Origin: Pseudoalteromonas piscicida
GTDB taxonomy: Bacteria; Pseudomonadota; Gammaproteobacteria; Enterobacterales; Alteromonadaceae
Length of the DNA: 64,000 nucleotides
Direction of reading: 5' to 3'
Assembly (NCBI RefSeq): GCF_000238315.3
Contig: NZ_CP011924.1
Coordinates: forward strand, 2,396,501 to 2,460,500
The position numbers and the translations under genes are program-made. The notes beneath the pieces are model-generated. The model did no database searches. It was not told the origin of the DNA and worked only from the letters and a program-made list of their open reading frames with translations. Numbering within the stretch: position 1 is the first letter of the stretch; every line of letters starts with the position of its first letter. Shown in pieces: positions 28,085-37,831 of the stretch.

Positions 28085-30961
28085 TTATTCAAACACTTTT
28101 TCTACATCCAACGTTTTAATATTCTTACTTGGAATATTGAGCGGGTATGTAGCAATTTCAGCATCTTCTGCCAGTAATATATCAGGCTTTTTCGTGTTAT
28201 AAGTCATAGGAGATGACTGCTCAGCACTTAGGCGCTTCGCCATATCTTTTGCATCACCAGTGATAAACACATAGTGAATATCTTCGGTCTGCAAATTCTC
28301 TTTGATAACGCGATTGATATCTTCAACAGACAGCGACGCTAGCTGCTTTGTCACATAAGCAACAAACTCATCGGTGTTGTAGAACTGGCTATCAAGTGCA
28401 TAACCTAGCTGTCTATCTTGGCTCGCCACCATTTGCGGCACAAAGTTGATTAAGAAGTTACGTGTTGCTTCAAAGTCTGCTTTGCTCATCCCTTCTTTGA
28501 TCAGCTTATCGAGTTCAAACAATGCAGTGCGCGTTGCAAAATGGGCATCGTTATTAGAACGAAGTGGGCGTAACCACACCTGGAAAATTTGCTCACTACG
28601 ACCTAAGTTTGCATCCGGCTTAGTTTGGAACATACCACGAGGGAAGTATTCGATATATGCATAATCACCATAGTTCATGCCACGAACCTGACGGATACGC
28701 TGGTACAAGTGGCTGTTTGAACTGCGGTGCTCACCAAAGTATGAACGCACTAACCAAAGCGCGGCCCAGTCTTTACTGCTACGAACCGTGTCGATTGGGA
28801 AACCAAAAGAGACCGCTGTTGATTTTGCATTCTTTTCTACGATGGTTGCGTGATGGCCAGATAGTTTAGGGGCATCAGGCACTTGTAAACGCGCTTCTTC
28901 GCCTTTAGGTAAAGCCGCAAGGTCGTTAAACATCGCTTCTTTTAGCTGTTTATCGAGTGCACCTGTGATACCCACGTTTAGTTTAGCTTGAGTAAATTGC
29001 TGAGCGTAAAAAGCCTTAACGTCATCAAGAGTGATTGCTTCTAAGTCTGATAAATCACCAAAGTTATAGCTTTCGTATGGGTGGCCTTTGTACAGCTCGT
29101 GATAAAGCACTTCTTTACCTAGCTCTTCATCATTTGACGCTTTCAAACCAGCCTTAATGCCGTCGATTAGCTCTTTTTTCAGACGTTTAAAATCATCTTC
29201 TCTGAACCCCGGGGTCAAAAGCTGCTGACTCACAATGCCATACCATTGATCAGCATTGTCTTTATGAATACGACCACGTAAAGAAATCATTTCTTTATCG
29301 ATTTGATAGCCAAAGCTACCAGCAATCGGGTACAGCGCCTTTTGAATTTCTTTGTATGATTGTGACTCACTTCCACCATTGGCAATCATAGCTGCAGTAA
29401 GCGCAGCAAGACCTTTTTTACCTGCAGGATCGGCAGCAGCACCTGTGTAAAAAAGAAAGTTCACATCTACCAGCGGTGAGTTATTGGTCTTGTCTAATAC
29501 GTTGAAATGACGCGTTACTGGCTTGTCCATTTTTGCCACTAATTTGTCTAAGTTAACTTCCTTATCAAAACCAGAGACAGACTCAAGTGCAGACATAGTC
29601 ACCGTTGTGCGGCTGCTGTCCACAAAGTATTTATTGGCAATATCACGAATATCTTTTGCAGTGACTTTATCAGCACTTGCATATAGCGCATTCACCACTT
29701 CAGGATCACGCTCAAAATGCATGTAGCTCGCGAGTGTCGAAGCAATAGATTGTGATGAGTCAAGGCCGTTAATAAAGCTGTACTTTAGGTTTGATTTAAG
29801 TGCAGCAAGTTTATTTTCATCTACCAGCTCTGTGCGTGCTTTTGCGTAAGTGTTATTGATTGCATCACGCACTGTCGCCAAATCTTTTTCATCTTCTACT
29901 TTAACGAAAACATGTAGAAGACCAGGGTCTTTGGTTTCAGGGTTATAGGTAAACATTTGGCTTGCAAGCTGTTTGTCTACCACTAACTCTTGATACAATG
30001 CTGAGTTTTCAGAGAAATAAAGCTGTGAGATCAGATCAAGTGCCGCTCGGTCTTTTTTCTTCGGCTCCCATGCAGCGCCTTTATACGAAACTAGCAACCA
30101 GTGACCCGGTAAGCCATCATATTTTTCGTGAACGTAACGCGCTTTATCTTGCTTTGGCTCAACAGGAATATCGGCTTGGTAGTCACCCTTTTTCCAATTA
30201 CCCCAATGCTTCTTCACCATAGCCATAGTTGCTTTAGGATCTACATCACCTACGATCACAAGTGATACATACTCAGGCTTATAAAAACGCTCAAAGAAGG
30301 TTTTACCATAGGCCATTTGATCTGGCATTGCTTCGATGTCTTCAAAAAAGCCCATAGTTGTGTGTTTATAGGTATGTTTATCAAATGCTTCTTTTCTTAC
30401 CGCAGAAAGCAGTTTTCGAACCGGACTGGCATTATTTTTAAGGTATTCACCTTTCACAGTTAGTGCTTCGGTGCGGAACTGTTCTTCACTGTATGTCAGG
30501 TTTTGAAAGATATCCGCTTCGATTTCTAATACTTTATCTAAATGCTGCTTTGAGAAATTTAAGTGGTAGTTAGTGTAGTCGTTGGTCGTGTAGGCACGAT
30601 TATCAACACCTGAGTTTTTCAAAATGTCCGAATAAACGTCTTGTGGATACTTTTCTGAGCCTTTGAACATCATATGCTCAAAGAAGTGAGCAAAGCCGGT
30701 TTTACCCGCTTCTACTTCATTACGCGAACCAACAGAAACCGGAATTTGAAGCGATACCACATCAGGATAGTTAGTTTTAACTACCATGACGCGAAGGCCA
30801 TTTTCTAGCTCTTCCAAAACATAATCTTGGGCGAATACTTTATTGGATTGGGCAGCTTGAGTACTTTCAGCTGATTGTTGAGCTTGGTCTGAATTCGTCG
30901 CTGCGCAGCCACTAAGCGCTAAGCTTACGGCAAAGCTGGTTGCTAGTAATTTGAATTTCAT
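28085..30961 (-). CDS. M16-family zinc metallopeptidase, lipoprotein
   Basis: The 958-residue insulinase-like protease has a lipoprotein signal peptide with lipobox LSGC (Cys19). The inverted zinc motif is at 92-96 (HFFEH), and the third-ligand glutamate lies in a downstream GEYLKN helix. The protein has the usual two M16 halves; the second half has lost the zinc motif, as is normal. The lipid anchor suggests the outer membrane, where it probably degrades imported peptides. The start is the ATG at 30961, which places the signal peptide correctly. Confidence 0.92.
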   Translation of the reverse strand: MKFKLLATSFAVSLALSGCAATNSDQAQQSAESTQAAQSNKVFAQDYVLEELENGLRVMVVKTNYPDVVSLQIPVSVGSRNEVEAGKTGFAHFFEHMMFKGSEKYPQDVYSDILKNSGVDNRAYTTNDYTNYHLNFSKQHLDKVLEIEADIFQNLTYSEEQFRTEALTVKGEYLKNNASPVRKLLSAVRKEAFDKHTYKHTTMGFFEDIEAMPDQMAYGKTFFERFYKPEYVSLVIVGDVDPKATMAMVKKHWGNWKKGDYQADIPVEPKQDKARYVHEKYDGLPGHWLLVSYKGAAWEPKKKDRAALDLISQLYFSENSALYQELVVDKQLASQMFTYNPETKDPGLLHVFVKVEDEKDLATVRDAINNTYAKARTELVDENKLAALKSNLKYSFINGLDSSQSIASTLASYMHFERDPEVVNALYASADKVTAKDIRDIANKYFVDSSRTTVTMSALESVSGFDKEVNLDKLVAKMDKPVTRHFNVLDKTNNSPLVDVNFLFYTGAAADPAGKKGLAALTAAMIANGGSESQSYKEIQKALYPIAGSFGYQIDKEMISLRGRIHKDNADQWYGIVSQQLLTPGFREDDFKRLKKELIDGIKAGLKASNDEELGKEVLYHELYKGHPYESYNFGDLSDLEAITLDDVKAFYAQQFTQAKLNVGITGALDKQLKEAMFNDLAALPKGEEARLQVPDAPKLSGHHATIVEKNAKSTAVSFGFPIDTVRSSKDWAALWLVRSYFGEHRSSNSHLYQRIRQVRGMNYGDYAYIEYFPRGMFQTKPDANLGRSEQIFQVWLRPLRSNNDAHFATRTALFELDKLIKEGMSKADFEATRNFLINFVPQMVASQDRQLGYALDSQFYNTDEFVAYVTKQLASLSVEDINRVIKENLQTEDIHYVFITGDAKDMAKRLSAEQSSPMTYNTKKPDILLAEDAEIATYPLNIPSKNIKTLDVEKVFE

Positions 30962-31231
30962 GAATTTGGTCCTAATCATATTTTTTATTCTAAGTAAGTC
31001 GTGTTCACTTACGTTAGCAAACCTCCTGATTATGCCCCAAAGTCATACTAATTCGCTAATTTCCAAGGTGATTTACCACCCTAATGTGTAAACAAATATG
31101 AAATTTTGATTTGAGCACTTGAGATTAATTCATAATTATTGAAATTCTTTCATTAAAAAAATCTATCTAGACGTCTAAATGGCTGCTATATTAGTAAAGA
31201 GATACAGAAATGCTTTTGTGGAATGAGGATT

Positions 31232-32188
31232 ATGGCTTTAACGCTTCAAGAGAAAATCATTGACCCTAACCAAGGGGTATATTTAATTGGTACCACACCA
31301 CCTAAGATTGGCACCGACCCAGAGCAGCTAAAATCAATTGCCGCTAAACTTTTAGGCCGTTTACATGAGATTGAATACGACGGCGTGATCATCTATGACA
31401 TTCAAGATGAAAGCAGCCGTACTCAAGTACCACGCCCATTTCCTTTTAAGCACACCGTTGATCCGTGTGAATATAGCCAGTTGATCCGCGAATTGTCACA
31501 CCTTGATGTAATTACGTATAAAAGTGTGGCACAGCGCGATAGTGAAGCTTTTGGCGATTGGTTAAGCAGCACCAAACAGCAATATGGGTTAAACAATCTA
31601 GTATTAGTGGGCAGCCCGTCTTCACAAGGCGATATTAAATTACCGCTTTCCGAAGCCTATAAAGTATTGAAGCATCATCAAGATGACTTTTTCTTAGGTG
31701 GTGTAACGATTGCAGAGCGCCATGCCAGTAAGCGTAATGAACACGAAAGGCTGATAGATAAAACAGAGCAAGGCTGCCAATTCTTTGTTTCCCAAGCAGT
31801 GTATGATGCTCAAGCAACCATAGATCTTATCACGAGCTATGCTCGCACCTGTAAACAGCAAGGGCAAACACCAAAACGCATTATTCTTACCTTTACTCCA
31901 TGTGGTGGGGAAAAAACCTTGCAGTTTATGGAATGGCTGGGGATTTCAGTACCAGAAGCAACCAAATGGCGCATGTTAGATGCAGACAATACACTAAGTG
32001 AGTCAATTCGTATTTGTAGAGAAAATCTGGATCAAATCTTAAAAAGCTGCTCACATCTAGATATTTCTCTTGGCTTAAATATTGAGAGCTTAACAAACCG
32101 CAAAGAAGAAATTGATGCGTCGATAAACCTTTACAGGCTGTTGAAGGCGACCATGGAATTATGCCTTGCGGAAAAGCAAATTGCTTAA
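31232..32188 (+). CDS. Methylenetetrahydrofolate reductase-like protein, copy 1
   Basis: A protein of about 318 residues related to the MTHFR (MetF) TIM-barrel superfamily: it has an early GVYLIGTTPPKIGTD strand, a YDIQDESSR segment, GGVTIAERH, and the characteristic GCQFFVSQAVYD motif. It is not a standard MetF, because typical FAD-binding stretches are poorly conserved; related short homologues occur in marine gammaproteobacteria. The exact reaction is unknown. I favour the ATG at 31232 (GAGGATT just upstream) over the ATG at 31223. It is identical to copy 2 at 32523-33479. Confidence 0.75.
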   Translation: MALTLQEKIIDPNQGVYLIGTTPPKIGTDPEQLKSIAAKLLGRLHEIEYDGVIIYDIQDESSRTQVPRPFPFKHTVDPCEYSQLIRELSHLDVITYKSVAQRDSEAFGDWLSSTKQQYGLNNLVLVGSPSSQGDIKLPLSEAYKVLKHHQDDFFLGGVTIAERHASKRNEHERLIDKTEQGCQFFVSQAVYDAQATIDLITSYARTCKQQGQTPKRIILTFTPCGGEKTLQFMEWLGISVPEATKWRMLDADNTLSESIRICRENLDQILKSCSHLDISLGLNIESLTNRKEEIDASINLYRLLKATMELCLAEKQIA

Positions 32189-32197
32189 TGCAGTCTA

Positions 32198-32366
32198 GGG
32201 CCTGTTGATCTTCCAAGTTTGTTTTTGCAGCAGTTTGATTGGTATTTATACAAGGCAGAGCCTGCGTAGCATAGTCATTCTATGTAAGTCTGGCGATAAC
32301 ATAGTAGAAATGCCAATCAAGCGCTGCCCTTTGGGTTCACCTGAGTGCGCTTTGTTCATTGTTGCT
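32198..32366 (+). mobile_element. MITE-like element, left part only (truncated by the duplication)
   Basis: It begins GGGCCTGTTGATC after TA and matches the first 169 bases of the complete element at 33489-33751. It ends at the duplication junction, where the second unit starts. It lacks the right inverted end. Confidence 0.7.
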
Positions 32367-33657
32367 CCACCCTAATGTGTAAACAAATATGAAATTTTGA
32401 TTTGAGCACTTGAGATTAATTCATAATTATTGAAATTCTTTCATTAAAAAAATCTATCTAGACGTCTAAATGGCTGCTATATTAGTAAAGAGATACAGAA
32501 ATGCTTTTGTGGAATGAGGATTATGGCTTTAACGCTTCAAGAGAAAATCATTGACCCTAACCAAGGGGTATATTTAATTGGTACCACACCACCTAAGATT
32601 GGCACCGACCCAGAGCAGCTAAAATCAATTGCCGCTAAACTTTTAGGCCGTTTACATGAGATTGAATACGACGGCGTGATCATCTATGACATTCAAGATG
32701 AAAGCAGCCGTACTCAAGTACCACGCCCATTTCCTTTTAAGCACACCGTTGATCCGTGTGAATATAGCCAGTTGATCCGCGAATTGTCACACCTTGATGT
32801 AATTACGTATAAAAGTGTGGCACAGCGCGATAGTGAAGCTTTTGGCGATTGGTTAAGCAGCACCAAACAGCAATATGGGTTAAACAATCTAGTATTAGTG
32901 GGCAGCCCGTCTTCACAAGGCGATATTAAATTACCGCTTTCCGAAGCCTATAAAGTATTGAAGCATCATCAAGATGACTTTTTCTTAGGTGGTGTAACGA
33001 TTGCAGAGCGCCATGCCAGTAAGCGTAATGAACACGAAAGGCTGATAGATAAAACAGAGCAAGGCTGCCAATTCTTTGTTTCCCAAGCAGTGTATGATGC
33101 TCAAGCAACCATAGATCTTATCACGAGCTATGCTCGCACCTGTAAACAGCAAGGGCAAACACCAAAACGCATTATTCTTACCTTTACTCCATGTGGTGGG
33201 GAAAAAACCTTGCAGTTTATGGAATGGCTGGGGATTTCAGTACCAGAAGCAACCAAATGGCGCATGTTAGATGCAGACAATACACTAAGTGAGTCAATTC
33301 GTATTTGTAGAGAAAATCTGGATCAAATCTTAAAAAGCTGCTCACATCTAGATATTTCTCTTGGCTTAAATATTGAGAGCTTAACAAACCGCAAAGAAGA
33401 AATTGATGCGTCGATAAACCTTTACAGGCTGTTGAAGGCGACCATGGAATTATGCCTTGCGGAAAAGCAAATTGCTTAATGCAGTCTAGGGCCTGTTGAT
33501 CTTCCAAGTTTGTTTTTGCAGCAGTTTGATTGGTATTTATACAAGGCAGAGCCTGCGTAGCATAGTCATTCTATGTAAGTCTGGCGATAACATAGTAGAA
33601 ATGCCAATCAAGCGCTGCCCTTTGGGTTCACCTGAGTGCGCTTTGTTCATTGTTGCT
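32367..33657 (+). repeat. Tandem duplication, unit 2 (1291 bp)
   Basis: Second copy of the 1291-bp block. After its last base the sequence goes on into the remainder of the MITE-like element (CAACTTTTGCC). A single shared C at the junction is the only microhomology. Confidence 0.95.
32523..33479 (+). CDS. Methylenetetrahydrofolate reductase-like protein, copy 2
   Basis: The protein encoded is identical to copy 1, and even the antisense frames match, so the DNA has had no time to diverge. The repeat includes 156 bases of upstream sequence, so this copy may have its own promoter. Both copies look intact; the expected effect is a doubled gene dose. See copy 1 for family and motifs. Confidence 0.75.
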   Translation: MALTLQEKIIDPNQGVYLIGTTPPKIGTDPEQLKSIAAKLLGRLHEIEYDGVIIYDIQDESSRTQVPRPFPFKHTVDPCEYSQLIRELSHLDVITYKSVAQRDSEAFGDWLSSTKQQYGLNNLVLVGSPSSQGDIKLPLSEAYKVLKHHQDDFFLGGVTIAERHASKRNEHERLIDKTEQGCQFFVSQAVYDAQATIDLITSYARTCKQQGQTPKRIILTFTPCGGEKTLQFMEWLGISVPEATKWRMLDADNTLSESIRICRENLDQILKSCSHLDISLGLNIESLTNRKEEIDASINLYRLLKATMELCLAEKQIA

Positions 33658-33751
33658 CAACTTTTGCCTAGATTACTAGGCGGCAAGTCGAGCGTCGCGA
33701 CCAAAACACACTCAGAAGAACAAAAATCAAACAGCGAAGGCCAACAGGCCC
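33489..33751 (+). mobile_element. MITE-like element, complete (263 bp)
   Basis: The inverted ends GGGCCTGTTG and CAACAGGCCC are perfect and flanked by TA on both sides (33487-33488 and 33752-33753), the target preference of IS630/Tc1-type elements. There is no transposase. The interior folds: TTGATTGGTATTT at 33526-33538 pairs with AAATGCCAATCAA at 33599-33611 (12 of 13), enclosing smaller hairpins such as CATAG..CTATG. A short frame across it gives no credible protein. Confidence 0.65.
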
Positions 33752-33754
33752 TAT

Positions 33755-33779
33755 AGCCAGCTTCATCAAGCTGGCTTTT
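33755..33779 (+). terminator. Intrinsic terminator downstream of the duplicated gene
   Basis: AGCCAGCTT and AAGCTGGCT arms with a CATC loop, followed by TTTTC. Probably the original terminator of the MTHFR-like gene, now separated from it by the MITE; uppP ends convergently 33 bases further on. Confidence 0.8.
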
Positions 33780-33812
33780 CTGTTAACCTTGCTGAATTAT
33801 CCAAAGCTCAGA

Positions 33813-34613
33813 TTAACTTAGGCTCAAGAAAGCGATTAATCCCACCCCAAGTAACAAGCGGTAAATGACAAATGGCATCATGCCCATGCGCTCTATGATT
33901 TTCAGGAAAAAGAAGATACAGGCATAAGCTGAGATAAACGACAGTACCGCACCACTTAATAACGCATTCCAATCAACCACTTCATCGCCGGTAGCAAGCT
34001 CTAAACTGTAATACAGTCCCATCATCGAAATAACTGGAATAGACATTAAAAACGAAAAGCGCGCCGCACTTTTCTTATCAAGCCCGAGTAATAAACCTGC
34101 GGTGATGGTAATGCCTGAACGCGATGTGCCGGGAATGACAGCTGTAATTTGCGCAAGCCCCAGTATCAATGCGCTTTTCCAGTTTAAGGCAAATTCGTCC
34201 TTGATTTGTTTCGCTTTCACGTCGGCATACCAAAGCAGTAAACCAAATACTATCGTCGATGTTGCAATCACCCAAGCGCTACGTAAATAAACTTCTACGA
34301 TATCTTTAAGTAGTGGAGCTAAAATCACGAATGGTATAGTGGCAACCACAATACACCAAGTCAGCCGGCTTTCTTTTGAGTGCGTACCTGAGAATGACTT
34401 GAACCATCCTGCCAGTAGGCTGACAATGTCTTGTCGAAAATAAATAACGACAGCCAGCAAAGTACCAACATGAACAGCAACATCAAAGGCAAGACCCTGA
34501 TCTTGCCAACCTAGTACCTGAGAAGGTAGCAGTAAGTGGGCAGAACTCGAAATAGGTAAAAATTCAGTGAGACCTTGAATAATTGCAAGGACGACAATCT
34601 CAATAAAGCTCAT
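33813..34613 (-). CDS. uppP: Undecaprenyl-diphosphate phosphatase
   Basis: A 266-residue polytopic membrane protein that recycles the lipid carrier of cell-wall synthesis; it also confers bacitracin resistance when abundant. The family motifs are present: [16 protein letters not shown] near residue 13 and PGTSRSGIT in the second half, plus about 8 hydrophobic helices. The ATG at 34613 overlaps the stop of folK by four bases (ATGA). It is the last gene of a folB-folK-uppP operon. Confidence 0.96.
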   Translation of the reverse strand: MSFIEIVVLAIIQGLTEFLPISSSAHLLLPSQVLGWQDQGLAFDVAVHVGTLLAVVIYFRQDIVSLLAGWFKSFSGTHSKESRLTWCIVVATIPFVILAPLLKDIVEVYLRSAWVIATSTIVFGLLLWYADVKAKQIKDEFALNWKSALILGLAQITAVIPGTSRSGITITAGLLLGLDKKSAARFSFLMSIPVISMMGLYYSLELATGDEVVDWNALLSGAVLSFISAYACIFFFLKIIERMGMMPFVIYRLLLGVGLIAFLSLS

Positions 34614-35098
34614 TGCTTGGGAAACTCCACTTTCCATAATTTTTGAGTTGGGTTGTGATACTCCTGCCATAACTGAGCAATGGTTTTACCCTCAACAGGA
34701 TGGATAAAATCAGGAGCTAGTTCAGCTAATGGCTGAAGCACGAAGGCATTTTTGGTTATTTCATCCCGAGGCAACTGAGCGGGTGATGAACAAATAAGGT
34801 GGTCATAAAAGAGAATATCGAGATCTAATGTACGTGGACTAAACTTCTTTTCACTACAGCGACGACCATGATCGTATTCTATCGATTTGAGCAGTTTATA
34901 CACTTCGTCTAAAGACAGCTGTGTTTGTGCTGCAAAGACCGAGTTATAGAAGTTATTTCCTGCAAACCCGACGGCTTCACTCTCAAAAACACTCGAATGT
35001 TGAAAATCCGGAAAGTGTTCTATCAATACCCTCAAGCCACTCAGCAAATTTTTTTCTTTTTCTATGTTTGAGCCGAGACTGATAAAAATTTGTGCCAT
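34610..35098 (-). CDS. folK: 2-amino-4-hydroxy-6-hydroxymethyldihydropteridine pyrophosphokinase
   Basis: Transfers pyrophosphate from ATP to the pterin in folate synthesis. It has the HPPK motifs ISLGSN at the N-terminus and [14 protein letters not shown]. The ATG at 35098 gives 162 residues, close to the E. coli enzyme. It lies 7 bases behind folB, the preceding step of the same pathway, and overlaps uppP. Confidence 0.96.
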   Translation of the reverse strand: MAQIFISLGSNIEKEKNLLSGLRVLIEHFPDFQHSSVFESEAVGFAGNNFYNSVFAAQTQLSLDEVYKLLKSIEYDHGRRCSEKKFSPRTLDLDILFYDHLICSSPAQLPRDEITKNAFVLQPLAELAPDFIHPVEGKTIAQLWQEYHNPTQKLWKVEFPKQ

Positions 35099-35105
35099 GA
35101 TAATT

Positions 35106-35456
35106 CTACTTCTTACGCACAATTTCTACACCAACCGTTTGTGCTTGTGGCACGGCAGCAGGTTTACTCACTTTTATAAGCACTTGTTGTACATTAAATT
35201 CATTTAGGATCATTGTAGCAAGCTGTTCAACTAAGGTTTCTAATAGCTCAACTGGTTTTGCTTGGGTATGCGCAATAATACACTCACTCACTTTGGCATA
35301 ATCAACCGCCAAATTAATATCGTCATGACGAGCGGCAGCGCTAATATCGGTCAACATCTCAACATCAAAGTAAAGGCTTTGTTTACTTTCTTTTTCAAAG
35401 TCGTACACTCCTATTATGGCTTCGACGTGTAGCTGTGAGATATAGACTTTATCCAT
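35106..35456 (-). CDS. folB: Dihydroneopterin aldolase
   Basis: The 116-residue folate enzyme has MDKVYISQLHVEAIIGVYDFE at its start (read in parts), the active-site Glu, VDYAKVSE, and the C-terminal VEIVRKK. The start at 35456 has GGAG 5 bases upstream; the in-frame ATG at 35471 does not. First gene of the folB-folK-uppP operon. Confidence 0.95.
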   Translation of the reverse strand: MDKVYISQLHVEAIIGVYDFEKESKQSLYFDVEMLTDISAAARHDDINLAVDYAKVSECIIAHTQAKPVELLETLVEQLATMILNEFNVQQVLIKVSKPAAVPQAQTVGVEIVRKK

Positions 35457-35580
35457 GTAAACTCCAAACATGTTTATCGCTGTAATTCACCCGCATTTTC
35501 TAATCGCAATTCGCGATCTGTGCAGGACTTAAGACCGCCGATCATAGCCCAAAACAACGCAATAAAAAATAAGGAAGACA

Positions 35581-36171
35581 GTGTTAATCAGTTTAATGTG
35601 CGTATGTGCTTATTTATTGGGATCGATTTCCTCAGCGATTCTGGTGTGTCGGTTATTCAACCTGCCAGATCCACGCTTTAATGGTTCTAATAATCCAGGC
35701 GCAACCAATGTATTAAGATTGGGAGGAAAGATCCCAGCTGCGCTGGTGCTCGTCTTCGATATTCTAAAGGGAACCATCCCGGTGTGGGGAGCCTACTTTC
35801 TGAAAATAGAGCCTGTATGGTTAGGTGCAATAGCCGTAAGCGCATGCCTAGGTCACATTTATCCTATATTCTTCCACTTTAACGGTGGTAAAGCAGTAGC
35901 AACGGCATTTGGTGCGCTATTACCTATCGGCTTGTCATTGGGTGGGCTATTGATTAGTACGTGGCTCGTGGTGCTAGCGATAACACGCTACTCTTCGCTC
36001 GCAGCGATTGTCGCAGTCGCAGCTGCTCCACTTTACACATGGTGGATAAAACCGCTTTATACGATGCCGGTTAGCTTTTTAACTGTGGTGATTATTATTC
36101 GTCATAGGGCAAATATTAAAAGGCTCTTGAGTGGTAAAGAGCCCAAGGTGGGGAAAAAGTCTAAAGACTAG
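35581..36171 (+). CDS. plsY: Glycerol-3-phosphate acyltransferase PlsY
   Basis: The first acyl transfer of phospholipid synthesis, using acyl-phosphate. The 196-residue membrane protein has the conserved glycine- and asparagine-rich [12 protein letters not shown] loop, a KGTIPV segment, [18 protein letters not shown], and five or so helices. GTG start at 35581 with AAGGAAG just upstream. Divergent from folB and convergent with tsaD; this neighbourhood is standard in gammaproteobacteria. Confidence 0.96.
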   Translation: MLISLMCVCAYLLGSISSAILVCRLFNLPDPRFNGSNNPGATNVLRLGGKIPAALVLVFDILKGTIPVWGAYFLKIEPVWLGAIAVSACLGHIYPIFFHFNGGKAVATAFGALLPIGLSLGGLLISTWLVVLAITRYSSLAAIVAVAAAPLYTWWIKPLYTMPVSFLTVVIIIRHRANIKRLLSGKEPKVGKKSKD

Positions 36172-36174
36172 GGT

Positions 36175-37188
36175 CTAGACTTTTTCTAGACTATCCAGCG
36201 GCCAACGCGGTTTAGTCTTCATATCAAGTGGCGCATGCTGACCTGCTTTTAGGCGCTGCATTCCTGCATAAGCTATCATCGCCCCATTGTCTGTACAAAA
36301 CTCAGTGCGCGGGTAATAAACCCGCCCTTTCATACCAAGCATCATGCGCTCAAGCTTTTGCCTAAGTTCAGTATTGGCGCTGACGCCACCTGCAATCACA
36401 AGGCTTTTAATGCCGGTTTCTTTTAGTGCTCGCTTACACTTAATCGCTAGCGTTTCTACGACTGCTGTTTGAAAGGCATGAGCAATATCTGCTTTCGTTT
36501 GCTCATCATCGCCTTCATTACGGATCGTGTTTGCCGCTGCGGTTTTCAATCCACTGAAACTAAAATCCAGACCAGGTCTGTCTGTCATCGGTTTTGGAAA
36601 AGTAAATCGCCCTGCTTGACCCTGTGTCGCCATTTTCGCAAGCATTGGGCCGCCAGGATAATCAAGACCGAGTAGCTTGGCAGTTTTATCAAATGCTTCA
36701 CCAGCGGCATCATCCACTGACTCACCAAGTACTTCATATTCACCGATACCTGAGACTTTGACCATCATAGTATGGCCACCAGATACTAACAGCGCGACGA
36801 ATGGGAAATCTGGTTTATCGTCTTCAAGCATAGGGGCAAGCAAATGGCCTTCCATATGATGTACGGCAACAGCTGGGATCCCCCAACCAAACGCTAACGA
36901 GCGACCTATTGAGGTGCCAACCAACAAAGCACCGACCAAACCCGGCCCTGCGGTATAAGCAATGCCATCAAGGTCTTCAGGACCGCAACCCGCTTGGGCG
37001 AAAGCACCTTCTATCAGAGGAATTGTTTTGCGTACATGATCACGAGAAGCAAGTTCAGGCACTACCCCACCATAATCGGCGTGTACTTTTACCTGAGAAT
37101 ATAATTGATGTGCCAACAGCCCTTGCTCATCATCATAAATAGCAATACCCGTCTCATCACATGAGGATTCTATACCCAAAATACGCAA
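36175..37188 (-). CDS. tsaD: tRNA N6-adenosine threonylcarbamoyltransferase TsaD
   Basis: Transfers threonylcarbamoyl to A37 of ANN-reading tRNAs, with TsaB and TsaE. The ASKHA fold carries metal-binding His111 and His115 in HHMEGH, the start [14 protein letters not shown], and a [13 protein letters not shown]-loop near the end. It begins at TTG (37188), supported by a GGAG 9 bases upstream; there is no ATG option that keeps the conserved N-terminus. Converges with plsY at a 3-base gap. Confidence 0.97.
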   Translation of the reverse strand: MRILGIESSCDETGIAIYDDEQGLLAHQLYSQVKVHADYGGVVPELASRDHVRKTIPLIEGAFAQAGCGPEDLDGIAYTAGPGLVGALLVGTSIGRSLAFGWGIPAVAVHHMEGHLLAPMLEDDKPDFPFVALLVSGGHTMMVKVSGIGEYEVLGESVDDAAGEAFDKTAKLLGLDYPGGPMLAKMATQGQAGRFTFPKPMTDRPGLDFSFSGLKTAAANTIRNEGDDEQTKADIAHAFQTAVVETLAIKCKRALKETGIKSLVIAGGVSANTELRQKLERMMLGMKGRVYYPRTEFCTDNGAMIAYAGMQRLKAGQHAPLDMKTKPRWPLDSLEKV

Positions 37189-37237
37189 GTTACTTTCTCC
37201 AAACTCTTTACTGCAGCCGCTGATTATACGAAATCAG

Positions 37238-37831
37238 CTACTCAAGTTCCAAACCAATATTTGTTTGGCCGTCAGCCAGTGCCAAGGCCTTCAGCGACTT
37301 CACTGATTCGCTGCTAATACGCCCCATATTTTCCACATGTTCGATAAGCTCAGCGAGGATTTCAATTTCATACTGCATCTGCGGGTGCTCACGCACTAGC
37401 TCATTCGTTGGAGATATATCTTCCGCCATCAACATAAACTCGATGTATTTAGCTACCGTTGCCTGAGAAATTTTGGCAACGCTTACAAACTCATGTTCAT
37501 CTTTTGTCATCAGACCTTGCAACATGCCTAACAACGCTGTCGCTACGTCGATTGCGGGATAGGTACCAAACATATCAAACTCACTGAGCTCAGGTACATT
37601 TGGTTCTACCTTTTCAACCAGCTTTTCTAAGCTAATTTTGCTCTTTGGCAGTAATATTTTCTCCCAGATTAAATTCAGCGCATTTCTGAGTACTTGCTCG
37701 TCGCCAAAACCCGTTGCCTCACTAAATAGTGAATAATTTGGCAACATACGTTCTATAATAGCAGCGCCTAAGACTGCCTTTTGAAGATAATTTAACTCTC
37801 TAATTCTTTGAAAGTTATTTGCTTTGCTCAT
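37238..37831 (-). CDS. YjaG-like protein (DUF416)
   Basis: The 197-residue soluble helical protein resembles YjaG of E. coli (196 residues): the N-terminal RELNYLQKAVLGAAIIERMLPNY and a central GLMTKDEHEFVSVAKISQATVAKYIE, in parts. The function of this family is unknown. The start at 37831 lies inside the end of the DUF2007 gene, 17 bases of overlap, so the two are probably coupled. Confidence 0.85.
   Translation of the reverse strand: MSKANNFQRIRELNYLQKAVLGAAIIERMLPNYSLFSEATGFGDEQVLRNALNLIWEKILLPKSKISLEKLVEKVEPNVPELSEFDMFGTYPAIDVATALLGMLQGLMTKDEHEFVSVAKISQATVAKYIEFMLMAEDISPTNELVREHPQMQYEIEILAELIEHVENMGRISSESVKSLKALALADGQTNIGLELE

Larger units (their letters stand above)
31076..32366 (+). 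repeat. Tandem duplication, unit 1 (1291 bp)
   Basis: This block repeats head-to-tail in 32367-33657, apparently without any difference. It contains 156 bases of upstream region, a methylenetetrahydrofolate-reductase-like gene and the first 169 bases of a MITE-like element. The left flank reads GATTTA before CCACCC, while the internal junction reads GTTGCT before CCACCC, which defines the breakpoint to within one base. Confidence 0.95.

Noticed and set aside
33496..33756. Plus-strand 86-codon ORF across the MITE-like element
   Set aside because: It simply follows the structured repeat; such frames recur wherever similar elements occur and have no protein signature.
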